Assembly: GCA_030685015.1 (NCBI GenBank)
Contig: JAUXWS010000089.1
Location: 1-20,977 of the forward strand
Direction of reading: 5' to 3'
From: a bacterium
Lineage (GTDB): Bacteria; CAIWAD01
Length of the DNA: 20,977 nucleotides
Below are positions 6,549 to 17,589 of this stretch, one piece after another (positions within the stretch are counted from its first letter, which is position 1; the number at the start of each line of letters is the position of its first letter). The notes under the pieces are model-generated. The model had not been told where the DNA came from, made no database searches, and saw only the letters and a program-made list of their open reading frames with translations. A program made the position numbers and the translations under genes.

Positions 6549-7229
6549 ATGAACCTGGAACGCTCGGATCTGCGCGACGAGGCCGAACACGACGCCTTCA
6601 TGACCTTCGTGGTCAAGGCGGCGGATGCCCTCACCCGCCACAAGTGGGCTTACATCGGCACCGCCGGCGCCCTGGCCGCGGTGGCGCTCATCGTGATGGC
6701 CGTGCTGCACGCCGGCCGCCTGAAGGAGGAGCGCGCCGCCGTCCTGATGGGACGCGCCACGGCCTTCATCGAGATCGAGCAGGTCGAGGCGGCCCGCCCC
6801 CTGCTGGAGAAGATGCGCGACGAGTACGGCGGCACGCGCTCCGGCCGGGAAGCCCGCTATTTCCTGGGCATGAACGCCCTGCAGGCCGAGCAGCTGGGCG
6901 AGGCGCGCAGCGAGCTGACGGCCTTCCTGGCCGCCGCCAAGGGCCAGGACTTCATGACGGCCGCCGCCCAGGCGGGACTGGCCGTGTGCGACGAACGCGA
7001 GCGGAAGTGGGAGGATGCGGCCCGCGCCTGGACCAAGGCCGCCCTGATGGATGAACAGGGCAATTTCAATGCGCCTGTCTACTTGCTCAACGCGGCCCTT
7101 TGCTGGGAGCAGGCGGGCAAGGCGGCGGAAGCCCTGCCCCTGCTGGACCGCATCCTGGAGAAGTATCCCAAGGCCGCCGTCAAATCGCGGGTCGAGGTCG
7201 TCCAGGCCCGCATGAAGGCCCGCGGCTGA
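6549..7229 (+). CDS. membrane-anchored tetratricopeptide-like protein
   Basis: This 226-residue protein has a charged N-terminus, a single membrane segment at about residues 33-53 (WAYIGTAGALAAV onward), and a helical domain built of TPR-like pairs: AARPLLEKMRDEYGGTRSGREARYFLG, QLGEARSELTAFLA, WEDAARAWTKAA and KAAEALPLLDRILEKYPKA. The layout resembles the YfgM/TPR_21 type of single-pass protein with an extracytoplasmic TPR domain, but I cannot assign it to a named family. It may be a scaffold or chaperone partner. ATG 6549 follows GGGAGG with a short spacer; an ATG at 6545 is out of frame. It begins 48 nt after tRNA-Arg with no promoter seen between, so it may share the tRNA transcript. A structured leader before rimP follows it. 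Confidence 0.7.
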   Translation: MNLERSDLRDEAEHDAFMTFVVKAADALTRHKWAYIGTAGALAAVALIVMAVLHAGRLKEERAAVLMGRATAFIEIEQVEAARPLLEKMRDEYGGTRSGREARYFLGMNALQAEQLGEARSELTAFLAAAKGQDFMTAAAQAGLAVCDERERKWEDAARAWTKAALMDEQGNFNAPVYLLNAALCWEQAGKAAEALPLLDRILEKYPKAAVKSRVEVVQARMKARG

Positions 7230-7466
7230 TCCGTCGCCGGGCCCTCTGCGCAGGGACCGGCCCCGTGCCAGGCATGGGCTTGGCAGGTTCCAAGACCCGG
7301 AACCATTCCCTTCCGCCGGCCATGCCGGAAGGATCGGCCCCGCGGCCGGTCTTGCCCGCGGAGGGACTGTCCCACGCCGTCGGCCGCCCTGGGGGTGCCG
7401 AGGGGGGACAGGAATTCCGTCCAAAAGATGGAAGTGGGCTCGGCCCACTTTTTGTTTGGAGACCGC
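7230..7466 (+). promoter_or_regulatory. structured leader of the rimP-nusA-infB operon
   Basis: This 237-nt gene-free stretch holds a series of hairpins. 7266-7270 pairs with 7281-7285. 7286-7291 pairs with 7299-7304 (GGTTCC/GGAACC). 7309-7332 folds with a CCTTCC/GGAAGG outer stem. GGAC 7406-7409 and GTCC 7419-7422 flank the palindrome GGAATTCC. The series ends in the terminator at 7432-7457. An attenuator-type leader before rimP is a known bacterial theme (a rimP leader RNA family has been described from attenuator surveys). Membership here is inferred from position and the terminator. I did not find a convincing promoter in it. Confidence 0.6.
7432..7457 (+). terminator. intrinsic terminator (attenuator) directly before rimP
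   Basis: AAGTGGGC (7432-7439) pairs perfectly with GCCCACTT (7443-7450) around a 3-nt loop, followed by TTTGTTT. The U-tract ends at the GGAG that serves as the rimP ribosome site (7458-7461), ten bases before the ATG. A terminator this close to the start codon of a seven-gene operon makes sense only if readthrough is regulated; control by NusA, encoded two genes on, is the obvious candidate. Confidence 0.85.
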
Positions 7467-7922
7467 ATGCCAGATCAGGATCTGAACAGTCGCCTGGCGG
7501 GTCTCGTCCAGGAACCCCTCTTCCTGGTCGCGCTGGAGTTGACGGGCGACAGCAAGGGTCGCGTGTTGCGGGTGGTGGTGGACACGGACAGCGGGGTGAC
7601 AGTGCAGCAGCTGTCCGACCTGAGCCGCAGCCTTGGGCGGGTGCTGGACGAGGAGGATCTCGTGGCCGGGCGCTACCGGCTGGAGTGCTGCTCCCCGGGC
7701 CTGGACCGCCCCTTGCAACATCCCCGCCTGCTGGCCCGGGCGGTGGGGCGCCGGGTGAGGGTGCGATTGGCCCGGATCCCCCGGGAGGTGGAGTCGCCGC
7801 CGGAGCTGGTGGGGCGCCTGCTGGCCTGCGACGGGGACGGCATTGGGATCGACGTGGACGGAGAAGTCGTGAAGGTGGGCCGGGAGCGGATCCAGGCCAT
7901 CCACCATTCGCTGGAGTGGTAA
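7467..7922 (+). CDS. rimP: ribosome maturation factor RimP
   Basis: RimP helps assemble the 30S subunit, acting on the S12 region. The 151-residue product carries the family hallmark CCSPGLDRPLQHPR (canonical form VSSPGLDRPL) and an N-terminal alpha/beta domain with LRVVVDTDSGVTVQQLSDLSRSLGRVLDEED. A short C-terminal SH3-like domain ends in GEVVKVGRERIQAI. ATG 7467 follows GGAG at 7458-7461; an upstream in-frame ATG at 7395 would place the terminator stem inside the coding region and is rejected. Translation ends 17 nt before nusA. The rimP-nusA-infB order is one of the most conserved in bacteria and supports the call. Confidence 0.95.
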   Translation: MPDQDLNSRLAGLVQEPLFLVALELTGDSKGRVLRVVVDTDSGVTVQQLSDLSRSLGRVLDEEDLVAGRYRLECCSPGLDRPLQHPRLLARAVGRRVRVRLARIPREVESPPELVGRLLACDGDGIGIDVDGEVVKVGRERIQAIHHSLEW

Positions 7923-7939
7923 GCAAGGAGTGCCTTCTG

Positions 7940-9463
7940 ATGAAGGAAGTGCGCAAGACGGATAGCGGCGGCATCGTCGACGCCGTGATCCAGCTGCTGG
8001 AGAGCAAGAACATCGACCGCCAGGACTTCCAGGAGGTGGTCCAGGAGGCTTTCATCTCCGTGCTGAAGAAGCGCTTCGACTCGGAGGAGAACTTCTCCGT
8101 CACCTTCAACATGGACAAGGGCGACATCGAGATCTACCGCGAGTGGGAGGTGGTCGCCGACGGCGAGGTGGAGAATGAGCACCTGCAGATGGAACTCACT
8201 CGGGCGCTCACCCACGATCCGGAGATCGAGGTGGGGGACGAGTTCGTCGAGATCATCGACTACCGGACCTTCGGGCGGCGCGCCATCCTGAACCTCAAGC
8301 AGGCGCTGATGCACAAGATCCGCGAGATCGAGAAGAACGCCGTCTACGACGAATACAAGGACCGGGTGGGGGAGATCATCCACGCCGACGTGCACCAGGT
8401 GGATCGCAACCGCGGGGTCATCCTCAACATCGACCGCGTCGAGTTCCGCATGCCGCCCATCGAGCAGGTCAAGTCCGAGAAGTACCACCGCGGCCTGCCC
8501 CTGCGCGTCCTCATCAAGGACGTGCGGCGGGAGAACAATCGCGATCCGGAGATCATCGTCTCGCGCAGCGACCCCAACTTCGTGCGCCGCCTCTTCGAGG
8601 TGGAGGTGCCGGAGATCGCCGACGGCATCATCCACATCCGCAAGATCGCCCGCGTGCCCGGCCGGCGCACCAAGATCTCGGTGGAGTCCACCGACAGCCG
8701 GATCGACCCGGTGGGGTCCTGCGTGGGCATGAAGGGCGTGCGCATCCAGGCCATCGTCAAGGAGCTGATCAACGAGAAGATCGACATCATCGACCACGCC
8801 AGCGATCCGGCCACCTTCATCAAGAAGGCGATGAGCCCCAACAAGCCGCTGGTGGTGCGCCTGCTGGATCCGGGGCGCGCCCTCGTCGTGCTGAGCGACG
8901 AGGAGTACGAGAAGATGATCGAGCGCCAGATGAAGCGCCTGGAAGGGCAGCCTGAGGCCGAGTTCGTCTTCAACCCGATGGACGACATGGTCTTCCGCTT
9001 GGCCAGCGAGATATCCGGCTATCAGCTGGAGCTGGTCAACGAGACCCAGCATCTGGCCATGCAGCTGCATGAGCAGGAGATCGAGGAGGATCTCAAGATC
9101 ACCGAGGTGGTGGGCATTCCCGACGAGGTGGCGGGCCGGCTGATCGACGCCGGCATCTACCTGGCCGAGCGCCTGCTGGACGAGCCGATGGCCAACCTCC
9201 TCGAGCGCACGGGCCTGCCCGAGGAGACCCTGCGCCAGGCGCGCCGCAGCGTCTCCACCTATTTCCAGGATTTCAAGATCATGGACGTGGTGGACCTGCC
9301 GCGGGCCTACAAGGACGTCCTCGTGCAGGGTGGCTACACCTACGTCGAGGACTTCCTGACCGACTCCTCGGCCCAGGCCATGGAGCGCACCGGCTTGGCG
9401 CGGGAGGACCTGGAGGAGATCATGCGCGTCCTGGGCGATTTCGACAGCCAGGGACAGGAGTGA
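7940..9463 (+). CDS. nusA: transcription termination/antitermination factor NusA
   Basis: NusA binds RNA polymerase and nascent RNA, modulating pausing, termination and antitermination. The 507-residue protein has the polymerase-binding N-terminal domain (about 1-130), an S1 domain starting near V135 and ending near residue 208, and two KH domains with the signature GSCVGMKG at 259-266 in KH1. Two C-terminal helix-hairpin-helix acidic repeats begin near L385 and F445. This two-repeat form matches the E. coli-type length (about 495) rather than the short Bacillus form (about 370). ATG 7940 follows AAGGAG with 10-11 nt spacing. It lies in the rimP-nusA-ylxQ-infB operon, behind the leader terminator that its own product might sense. 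Confidence 0.98.
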   Translation: MKEVRKTDSGGIVDAVIQLLESKNIDRQDFQEVVQEAFISVLKKRFDSEENFSVTFNMDKGDIEIYREWEVVADGEVENEHLQMELTRALTHDPEIEVGDEFVEIIDYRTFGRRAILNLKQALMHKIREIEKNAVYDEYKDRVGEIIHADVHQVDRNRGVILNIDRVEFRMPPIEQVKSEKYHRGLPLRVLIKDVRRENNRDPEIIVSRSDPNFVRRLFEVEVPEIADGIIHIRKIARVPGRRTKISVESTDSRIDPVGSCVGMKGVRIQAIVKELINEKIDIIDHASDPATFIKKAMSPNKPLVVRLLDPGRALVVLSDEEYEKMIERQMKRLEGQPEAEFVFNPMDDMVFRLASEISGYQLELVNETQHLAMQLHEQEIEEDLKITEVVGIPDEVAGRLIDAGIYLAERLLDEPMANLLERTGLPEETLRQARRSVSTYFQDFKIMDVVDLPRAYKDVLVQGGYTYVEDFLTDSSAQAMERTGLAREDLEEIMRVLGDFDSQGQE

Positions 9464-9470
9464 GCGCGGC

Positions 9471-9804
9471 GTGGAACACGGCCTCGATCCGGCGGCTCGG
9501 GGGTTGTTGGGGCTGGCCCGCAAGGCCGGCGCCCTGCTCATCGGGATGGATCGCCTGCGCGAGGCGGTGCGCCAGGGACAGCCGTTGCTGATCCTGGCCG
9601 ATCCGGCCCTCTCGGCGCGCAGCTGGCGGGAGCTGGAGGAGTGGCGCGCGGCGGACGGCCGCACGCGCGTGGTGGCGGTGACAGACATGGCGGAACTCAA
9701 CGCTGTGCTGGGGACGAGGGGAGTAAGGGCCGTGGGTTTGGCCGCCGGCGGGTTCCGCCGCGGTCTGGAAGCCCGGCTTGGTCCGCTCAACACGGGAGAC
9801 GAGG

Positions 9805-9824
<20 letters not shown>
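9471..9824 (+). CDS. L7Ae/L30e-fold RNA-binding protein, YlxQ-like
   Basis: This 117-residue protein sits between nusA and infB, where Firmicutes and other phyla encode YlxQ, an L7Ae-family RNA-binding protein that may bind kink-turns or ribosomal RNA. The family pattern is visible: LLGLARKAGALLIGMDRLREAV, then a strand QPLLILADPALS, a mid-domain RVVAVTD and a late AVGLAAGGF. It starts with GTG at 9471, 7 nt after the nusA stop, since no ATG is available in frame near the N-terminus. Its end overlaps infB by 20 nt. The companion gene ylxR, often found just before ylxQ, is absent here. Confidence 0.8.
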
Positions 9825-12726
<2,902 letters not shown>

Positions 12727-12729
12727 GCC

Positions 12730-13122
12730 ATGGCCAGCGAGAAGCGCCAGCAACGCGTGGCCGAGCAGATTCGCAAGGAGTTGGGCGGCATCCTGCTGCG
12801 CGAGCACGGGGAGCTGGCCGCCCAGATCACGGTGGGCGAGGTGCGTCTCTCCTCCGATCTCTCCCACGCCAACGTCTTCGTGGCCGTCATGGGGGACGCG
12901 GACAAGCGCGAGACCATGCTGCGCCAGCTGATGCACCGCAACAAGGAGATCCGCCGCGCCCTGGCGGCCCGCCTGCGGATCCGCGCCGTGCCCATCCTTC
13001 GCTTCCTCCTCGACGAGTCGCTGGACCGCGCCGAACAGGTGGAGGAGCTGCTGCGCCGCATCCAGTCCGAGCGGGCCGAGGAGGCGGGCGAAGCAGGCGG
13101 CGACCCGAACCCGGAGTCCTGA
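12730..13122 (+). CDS. rbfA: 30S ribosome-binding factor RbfA
   Basis: RbfA binds the immature 30S subunit and assists processing of the 16S rRNA 5' end. The 130-residue product has the KH-type fold typical of the family: R-V-EQIRKELGGIL, a strand ITVGEVRLSSDLSHANVFVAV, HRNKEIRRALAARLRIRAVPILRF and DESLDRAEQVEELL. An acidic tail of about 20 residues follows. It begins 3 nt after the infB stop and its TGA shares one base with the truB ATG (TGATG), so expression is coupled. The order infB-rbfA-truB is highly conserved. A DHH-family nanoRNase gene, often between rbfA and truB, is missing. Confidence 0.95.
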   Translation: MASEKRQQRVAEQIRKELGGILLREHGELAAQITVGEVRLSSDLSHANVFVAVMGDADKRETMLRQLMHRNKEIRRALAARLRIRAVPILRFLLDESLDRAEQVEELLRRIQSERAEEAGEAGGDPNPES

Positions 13123-13868
13123 TGCCCGGCCGGCCGCCGCAAGAGGCACTGCTCGTGGATCGCGGCGGCGCCGTGCCGACCCCCGCCCAGCTGGCCGGGG
13201 GCTGCCTTGTCCTCGTCGACAAACCCAGTGGACCCAGCTCCTTCGCCATGGTCAGCCTCCTGCGCCGCCTGAGCGGGATCAGGCGGATCGGCCACGCCGG
13301 CACGCTGGATCCCTTCGCCAGCGGCCTGCTCATCCTGCTGACCGGCCAAGCCTGCCGGTGGCAGGAAACGGTGACCGGCTCCGACAAGCGCTACCGGGCC
13401 CGCCTCCTGCTGGGCCGGGAGAGCGACTCCCACGACCGCACCGGGCAACTGGGCGGGACCTGGGACGGCCCGCTGCCCTCCCGCGGGGAGATCGAGGCCC
13501 TCCTCCCCGCCTTCACAGGGGAGATCGAGCAGATTCCCCCCATGCACTCCGCCGTCAAGATCCAGGGCGTGCGCCTCTACAAGCTGGCCCGCCGCGGGCA
13601 GTCGGTGGAGCGGCCGCCCCGCCGCGTCGTCGTCCATGCCCTGGCCGTGGCCGACTGGCAGGCTCCCTGGCTTGACCTGGACCTGCATTGCGGCAAGGGA
13701 ACCTATGTGCGCAGCCTGGCCCGCGACCTGGGGCGCGCCCTGGGCTGCGGGGCCCTGGTGCAGGAGCTGCGCCGCACCAGCATCGGCGGCTACGAGGTGG
13801 AGCGCGCCCTCGACCCGGCGGGTCTGCGCGCCCTGCTGGGTAGCGGCGGGACGGGGGAGGAGGCATGA
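13122..13868 (+). CDS. truB: tRNA pseudouridine-55 synthase TruB
   Basis: TruB makes pseudouridine 55 in the T-loop of tRNAs. The 248-residue product shows LVLVDKPSGPSSF, the catalytic motif GHAGTLDPFASGLL with nucleophile Asp63, TGSDKRYRARLLLG, IPPMHSAVKIQGVRLYKLAR and CGKGTYVRSLARDLG. Many TruB proteins have about 300 residues; this one stops soon after the catalytic domain and appears to lack a full C-terminal PUA-like domain, as in several other phyla. About 25 extra N-terminal residues precede the conserved core; a start nearer the core cannot be excluded, but the TGATG overlap with rbfA favours this one. It overlaps ribF by ATGA. Confidence 0.96.
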   Translation: MPGRPPQEALLVDRGGAVPTPAQLAGGCLVLVDKPSGPSSFAMVSLLRRLSGIRRIGHAGTLDPFASGLLILLTGQACRWQETVTGSDKRYRARLLLGRESDSHDRTGQLGGTWDGPLPSRGEIEALLPAFTGEIEQIPPMHSAVKIQGVRLYKLARRGQSVERPPRRVVVHALAVADWQAPWLDLDLHCGKGTYVRSLARDLGRALGCGALVQELRRTSIGGYEVERALDPAGLRALLGSGGTGEEA

Positions 13869-14815
13869 GAGTGGAGCGGGGCGCCCTGGAGGGGATCCGG
13901 CCCGGTGCCGGCAGCGTCCTCACCCTGGGCTCCTTCGACGGCCTCCACCTGGCCCACCGGCGGCTGGTGGAGCAGGTGGCGGAGCTGGCCCGGGCCGACG
14001 GCCACGAGGCCGTCCTCATCAGTTTCGAGCCCCATCCCCGCGAGGTGCTGGCCGACCTGGGACGGCCCCCGGTGGCCCGTCTCACCCTGGAGGAGGAAAA
14101 GCTGGAGCTGCTCGCCGCCTGCGCCCTCGACCGCGTGGTGCTGCTGGACTTCACGCCGGAACTGGCCCGCTGGGAGGCGGAGCGCTTCCTGCGCGACGGG
14201 CTGTTGCGGCACTTCGCCATGCGCCGGTTGGTGGTGGGGGACAACCACGCCTTCGGCCAGGGCCGCGGTGGCGACCTGGACCTGCTGCGCCGCCTATCCC
14301 GGGAACTGGGCTACGCGCTGGATGTGGTCGAACCCGTCCTCGTCGACGGGGAGCGGATCAGCTCCACGCGCATCCGCCATGAACTGCAGGCCGGGCGGGT
14401 GGAGGCGGCGGCCCGGCTGCTGGGGCGGCCCTTCCGCTTCCAGGGCCGGGTGGTTCCGGGGATGGGGCGGGGCCGGGGCCTGGGCATCCCCACGGCCAAC
14501 TTGGAGGTCTCTTCCCGCCAGATGATGCCCCGTGACGGGGTCTACGCCGTGGCCGCCCGGCTGATGGACGGCCGCCGCCTCCCCGGCATGATGAACCTGG
14601 GCCCCCGTCCCACCTTCGGCGAGAACGCCAGGCAGCCTGAGATCCACCTCTTCGACTTTGCGGAGAGCTTGTACGAGCAGGTGCTGAAGGTTGATATCCT
14701 GGGTTTCGTTCGCGATACTATGCGGTTCAATTCAGGGGAGCAGCTGGCGGCCCAGCTGCAGAAGGATCGCCACCGCATTCAGGACCGGCTGGCAACCCAG
14801 GAGGGGGGCGGCTGA
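13865..14815 (+). CDS. ribF: bifunctional riboflavin kinase/FAD synthetase RibF
   Basis: RibF phosphorylates riboflavin to FMN and adenylylates FMN to FAD. The 316-residue protein has the N-terminal nucleotidyltransferase domain with [15 protein letters not shown]; the usual HxGH is HLAH here. It continues with [14 protein letters not shown] and ISSTRIR. The C-terminal kinase domain starts near [24 protein letters not shown] and contains GPRPTFG and PEIHLFDF, whose Glu is the catalytic base of the kinase family. The ATG lies in an ATGA overlap with the truB stop. The last 130 bp are less GC-rich than the rest and may hold a promoter for rpsO. truB-ribF-rpsO is a conserved order. Confidence 0.96.
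   Translation: MRVERGALEGIRPGAGSVLTLGSFDGLHLAHRRLVEQVAELARADGHEAVLISFEPHPREVLADLGRPPVARLTLEEEKLELLAACALDRVVLLDFTPELARWEAERFLRDGLLRHFAMRRLVVGDNHAFGQGRGGDLDLLRRLSRELGYALDVVEPVLVDGERISSTRIRHELQAGRVEAAARLLGRPFRFQGRVVPGMGRGRGLGIPTANLEVSSRQMMPRDGVYAVAARLMDGRRLPGMMNLGPRPTFGENARQPEIHLFDFAESLYEQVLKVDILGFVRDTMRFNSGEQLAAQLQKDRHRIQDRLATQEGGG
14691..14721 (+). promoter_or_regulatory. possible internal promoter for rpsO inside ribF
   Basis: TTGATA at 14691-14696 and TACTAT at 14716-14721 are separated by 19 bp, within a locally AT-richer part of ribF. The spacing is longer than in the other candidate promoters of this window. A start near 14728 would give rpsO a leader of about 110 nt, which could suit autoregulation by S15. 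The evidence is weak. Confidence 0.25.
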
Positions 14816-14837
14816 CCTGGACGACAAGGAGAGCGCC

Positions 14838-15101
14838 ATGGACAAGCAGCGGATCAAGGAAATCGCCGCCAAGTTCGGCAAGAGCGAGACGGACACGGGC
14901 AGCGCCGCCGTGCAGATCGCCCTGCTCAGCGAGCGGATCAAGGAACTGACGGAGCACGTCAAGATCCACACCAAGGACCATCACACCCGGCGCGGCCTGC
15001 TCATGCTGGTGGGCAAGCGTCGCCGTCTCCAGACCTACCTGGAGCGCGTGGATCTGGATGGCTACCGCCGCCTGATCCAGGATCTCGGACTCCGTCGCTA
15101 G
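14838..15101 (+). CDS. rpsO: 30S ribosomal protein S15
   Basis: S15 is a primary 16S rRNA-binding protein of the 30S platform and forms bridge B4. The 87-residue product (E. coli has 89) has the expected helices: [61 protein letters not shown] and [14 protein letters not shown]. The DTGS turn and the [14 protein letters not shown] segment are rRNA contacts. ATG 14838 is preceded by AAGGAG and gives the canonical short N-terminus. It is 22 nt after ribF and is closed by an intrinsic terminator at 15132-15168, which splits it from pnp as in many bacteria. Confidence 0.98.
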   Translation: MDKQRIKEIAAKFGKSETDTGSAAVQIALLSERIKELTEHVKIHTKDHHTRRGLLMLVGKRRRLQTYLERVDLDGYRRLIQDLGLRR

Positions 15102-15131
15102 GTGGTGTCCGGCTGATCGAGTTGGGAACGC

Positions 15132-15168
15132 GGCCGCTCCCGGCGTCGGGGGCGGCCCTTATTTTTTG
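15132..15168 (+). terminator. intrinsic terminator between rpsO and pnp
   Basis: GGCCGCTCCC (15132-15141) pairs with GGGGGCGGCC (15148-15157), 10 bp with one G-U, across a 6-nt loop. The stem is followed by C, TTA and six T. This is the end of the rimP-rpsO transcript; partial readthrough into pnp is common for this gene pair. Confidence 0.9.
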
Positions 15169-15326
15169 ACAGGCACTGGTTGAACGGACGCGTCGCCGAA
15201 ACCAGGCACAGCGGCAGGCAGGTCGATCCCGGCCCGGACCCGCCTTCCCGCCGGTGTGCCTCCTTTTGGACCGCGGCCGTTCGACCCCATCCGGAGCCAG
15301 CGGGCTCCCAGACCAAGGAGAACGGC
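15169..15326 (+). promoter_or_regulatory. pnp leader region
   Basis: These 158 nt between the rpsO terminator and pnp contain no supported gene. CTGGTT 15176-15181 can pair with AACCAG 15200-15205. A compact stem GGAGCC/GGCTCC (15293-15298 with 15303-15308, 4-nt loop) ends 6 nt before the pnp ribosome site AAGGAG (15315-15320). pnp leaders are often cut by RNase III and used for autocontrol; whether these stems do that is unknown. No convincing promoter was seen. Confidence 0.4.
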
Positions 15327-17567
15327 ATGATGATTGAAAAGTCCATCGACCTGGACGGCCGCCGGCTGAGCTTCCAGATCGGCAAGGTGGCCCGGCAGGC
15401 CCATGGTTCGGTGTGGGCGCGCTTCGAGGACACGGTGATCCTGGCCGCCGTCTGCGCCGAGACCAAGCCCCGTCTCGGGCAGGATTTCTTCCCCCTGCAG
15501 GTGGAGTACCGCGAGAAGCTCTATTCCGCCGGCCGCTTTCCCGGCGGCTTCTTCAAGCGCGAGGCCCGTCCGGCCGAGAGCGAGGTGCTCAACAGCCGCC
15601 TGATCGACCGGCCCCTCCGTCCCCTCTTCGACGAGGGCTTCAGCAACGAGACCCAGATCCACGCCACTGTCTTCAGCTACGACCGCAGCTGCGATCCCGG
15701 CCCCCTGGCCTGCTGCGCCGCCAGCCTGGCCCTCTGCGCCAGCCCCATCCCCTTCCGGCGCCTGGTGGGCTCCGTGCAGGTGGCCCGCATCCATGGCGAG
15801 CCCGTCGTCAATCCCAGCCTCGACCAGCTGGCCATGAGCGACGTGGAGATGGTGGTGGCCGCCACCAAGGAGTCCATCACGATGGTGGAAGGCGAATCGG
15901 GGGAGATCAGCGAGAGCGAGATGCTGGAGCTGATCCGCTTCGCCCACGAGCGCATCCGCCGCATCATCGCCCTCCAGGAGGAGGTGCTGGCCGAGCTGGG
16001 CGCCATCGAGAAGTGGCCGGTGACGCCGCCCGAGGTGGACGAGGCGCTCAAGGCCGCCTTCGAGACGGCCGCCCGGCCCGAGATGACGCGCCTCTGCGCC
16101 ATCGCCGACAAGACGGAGCGCAACGCCGCCTACGACGCCCTCAAGACCTCCCTGCTCGCCCCCTATGTGGAGGCGGCCGAGGGCGGCGCGGCGGAGGCCC
16201 TCAAGGCCCTGGACGAGGCCAAGGCCCTGGTCGGCAAGGTTCTGCACGACCAGATGGGCGAGGTGATGCGCCAGGCCATCGTCGAGCAAGGCCGCCGCCT
16301 GGACGGCCGCGGCACGGCGGAGATCCGCCCCATCACCTGCGAGGTGGACGTGCTGCCCCGCACCCACGGCAGCGCCCTCTTCACCCGCGGCCAGACCCAG
16401 TCCCTGGGCACCGTCACCCTGGGCACCGGCCAGGACGCCCAGCGCATGGACGGGATCTGGGGCGAGAAGAGCCGCAACTTCATGCTGCACTACAATTTCC
16501 CGCCCTACAGCGTGGGCGAGGTGCGGCGCCTGGGCTCCACCGGCCGCCGCGAGATCGGTCACGGCAACCTGGCCGAGCGCGCTCTCAAGGGCCAGGTCAT
16601 CCGCGACAGCTTCCCCTACACCATCCGCATCGTGAGCGAGATCCTGGAATCCAACGGCTCCAGCTCCATGGCCTCGGTCTGCTCCGGCACCCTGGCCATG
16701 ATGGCGGCGGGCGTCCCCATGCACAAGCCGGTGGCGGGCATCGCCATGGGCTTGGTGATGGAAAACAACAAGGTGGCCGTCCTCTCCGACATCCTGGGCG
16801 ACGAGGACCACCTGGGCGACATGGACTTCAAGGTCTGCGGCACGCGGGACGGCATCACCAGCTTCCAGATGGACATCAAGATCGACGGCCTCTCCTTCGA
16901 GATCATGGAGCGGGCGCTGCTGCAGGCCAAGGAGGGCCGCCTGCACATCCTCGGCAAGATGGCCGAGTGCCTGGCCGCGAGCCGGCCCGAGCTGTCGCCC
17001 TTCGCGCCGCGCCTGGAGGCGGTGGTGGTGCCGGTGGACAAAATCGGCATGATCATCGGGCCCGGCGGCAAGATGGTGCGGGAGATCCAGGAGTCGACCA
17101 AGACCAAGATCGACATCGCCGACGACGGCACGATCACCATCGCCAGCGAGAACAACGAGAACCTGATGCGCGCCGTCAACTGGATCCGCGACATGGTGGC
17201 GGAGGCCGAGGTGGGCAAGGTCTACACCGGCAAGATCGTCTCCATCGTCGAGTTCGGCGCCTTCGTGGAGATCATGCCGGGCAAGGAGGGCCTCCTCCAC
17301 ATCAGCGAGATCGACTGGGCGCGCACCGAGCGCGTGGAGGACGTGCTGAAGGTGGGGGACAAGATCGAGGTCCTGCTCCAGAGCGCGGAGAACAACAAGC
17401 TCAGCCTCTCGCGCCGCGCCCTGCTGCCCAAGCCCGAGGGCTACGTGGAGCGTCCGCGCCCGCCGCGTCCGGAGGGCGACCGGGGCCGGGGCGGGGATCG
17501 CGGCGGCCGGGGCGGCGGCGACCGGGGCCGCGGCGGCTCGGGCGGTGGCGGCGGACGGCGCTACTAA
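15327..17567 (+). CDS. pnp: polyribonucleotide nucleotidyltransferase (PNPase)
   Basis: PNPase degrades RNA 3'-5' by phosphorolysis and can add 3' tails. The 746-residue protein has the first RNase PH domain (with AGRFPGGFFKREARP and RLIDRPLRPLF), an all-helical linker, and the second RNase PH domain with TRGQTQSLGTVTLGT and the catalytic LGDEDHLGDMDFKV. A KH domain follows with GMIIGPGGK at 574-582, then an S1 domain from about 629 to 700. The last 38 residues (from about 709) are an Arg/Gly/Asp-rich tail with repeated RGG and DRGRGG units ending in GGGGGRRY, longer and more RGG-like than usual. ATG 15327 follows AAGGAG by 6 nt; ATG 15330 is an equal alternative. The upstream TTG frame lacks homology. 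Confidence 0.98.
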   Translation: MMIEKSIDLDGRRLSFQIGKVARQAHGSVWARFEDTVILAAVCAETKPRLGQDFFPLQVEYREKLYSAGRFPGGFFKREARPAESEVLNSRLIDRPLRPLFDEGFSNETQIHATVFSYDRSCDPGPLACCAASLALCASPIPFRRLVGSVQVARIHGEPVVNPSLDQLAMSDVEMVVAATKESITMVEGESGEISESEMLELIRFAHERIRRIIALQEEVLAELGAIEKWPVTPPEVDEALKAAFETAARPEMTRLCAIADKTERNAAYDALKTSLLAPYVEAAEGGAAEALKALDEAKALVGKVLHDQMGEVMRQAIVEQGRRLDGRGTAEIRPITCEVDVLPRTHGSALFTRGQTQSLGTVTLGTGQDAQRMDGIWGEKSRNFMLHYNFPPYSVGEVRRLGSTGRREIGHGNLAERALKGQVIRDSFPYTIRIVSEILESNGSSSMASVCSGTLAMMAAGVPMHKPVAGIAMGLVMENNKVAVLSDILGDEDHLGDMDFKVCGTRDGITSFQMDIKIDGLSFEIMERALLQAKEGRLHILGKMAECLAASRPELSPFAPRLEAVVVPVDKIGMIIGPGGKMVREIQESTKTKIDIADDGTITIASENNENLMRAVNWIRDMVAEAEVGKVYTGKIVSIVEFGAFVEIMPGKEGLLHISEIDWARTERVEDVLKVGDKIEVLLQSAENNKLSLSRRALLPKPEGYVERPRPPRPEGDRGRGGDRGGRGGGDRGRGGSGGGGGRRY

Positions 17568-17589
17568 CCCTTCCCCATCTGACAACAAT

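Noticed and set aside
7280-7310. TTG-N20 promoter for the rimP operon at 7280
   Set aside because: The position 20-21 nt downstream reads CCATTC, without the TA of the other candidates. The promoter may lie further upstream or within the TPR gene.
15166-15194. Promoter for pnp from TTGACA at 15166-15171
   Set aside because: The TTGACA overlaps the terminator U-tract, and at 16-18 nt spacing there is only GC-rich sequence with no -10 like element.
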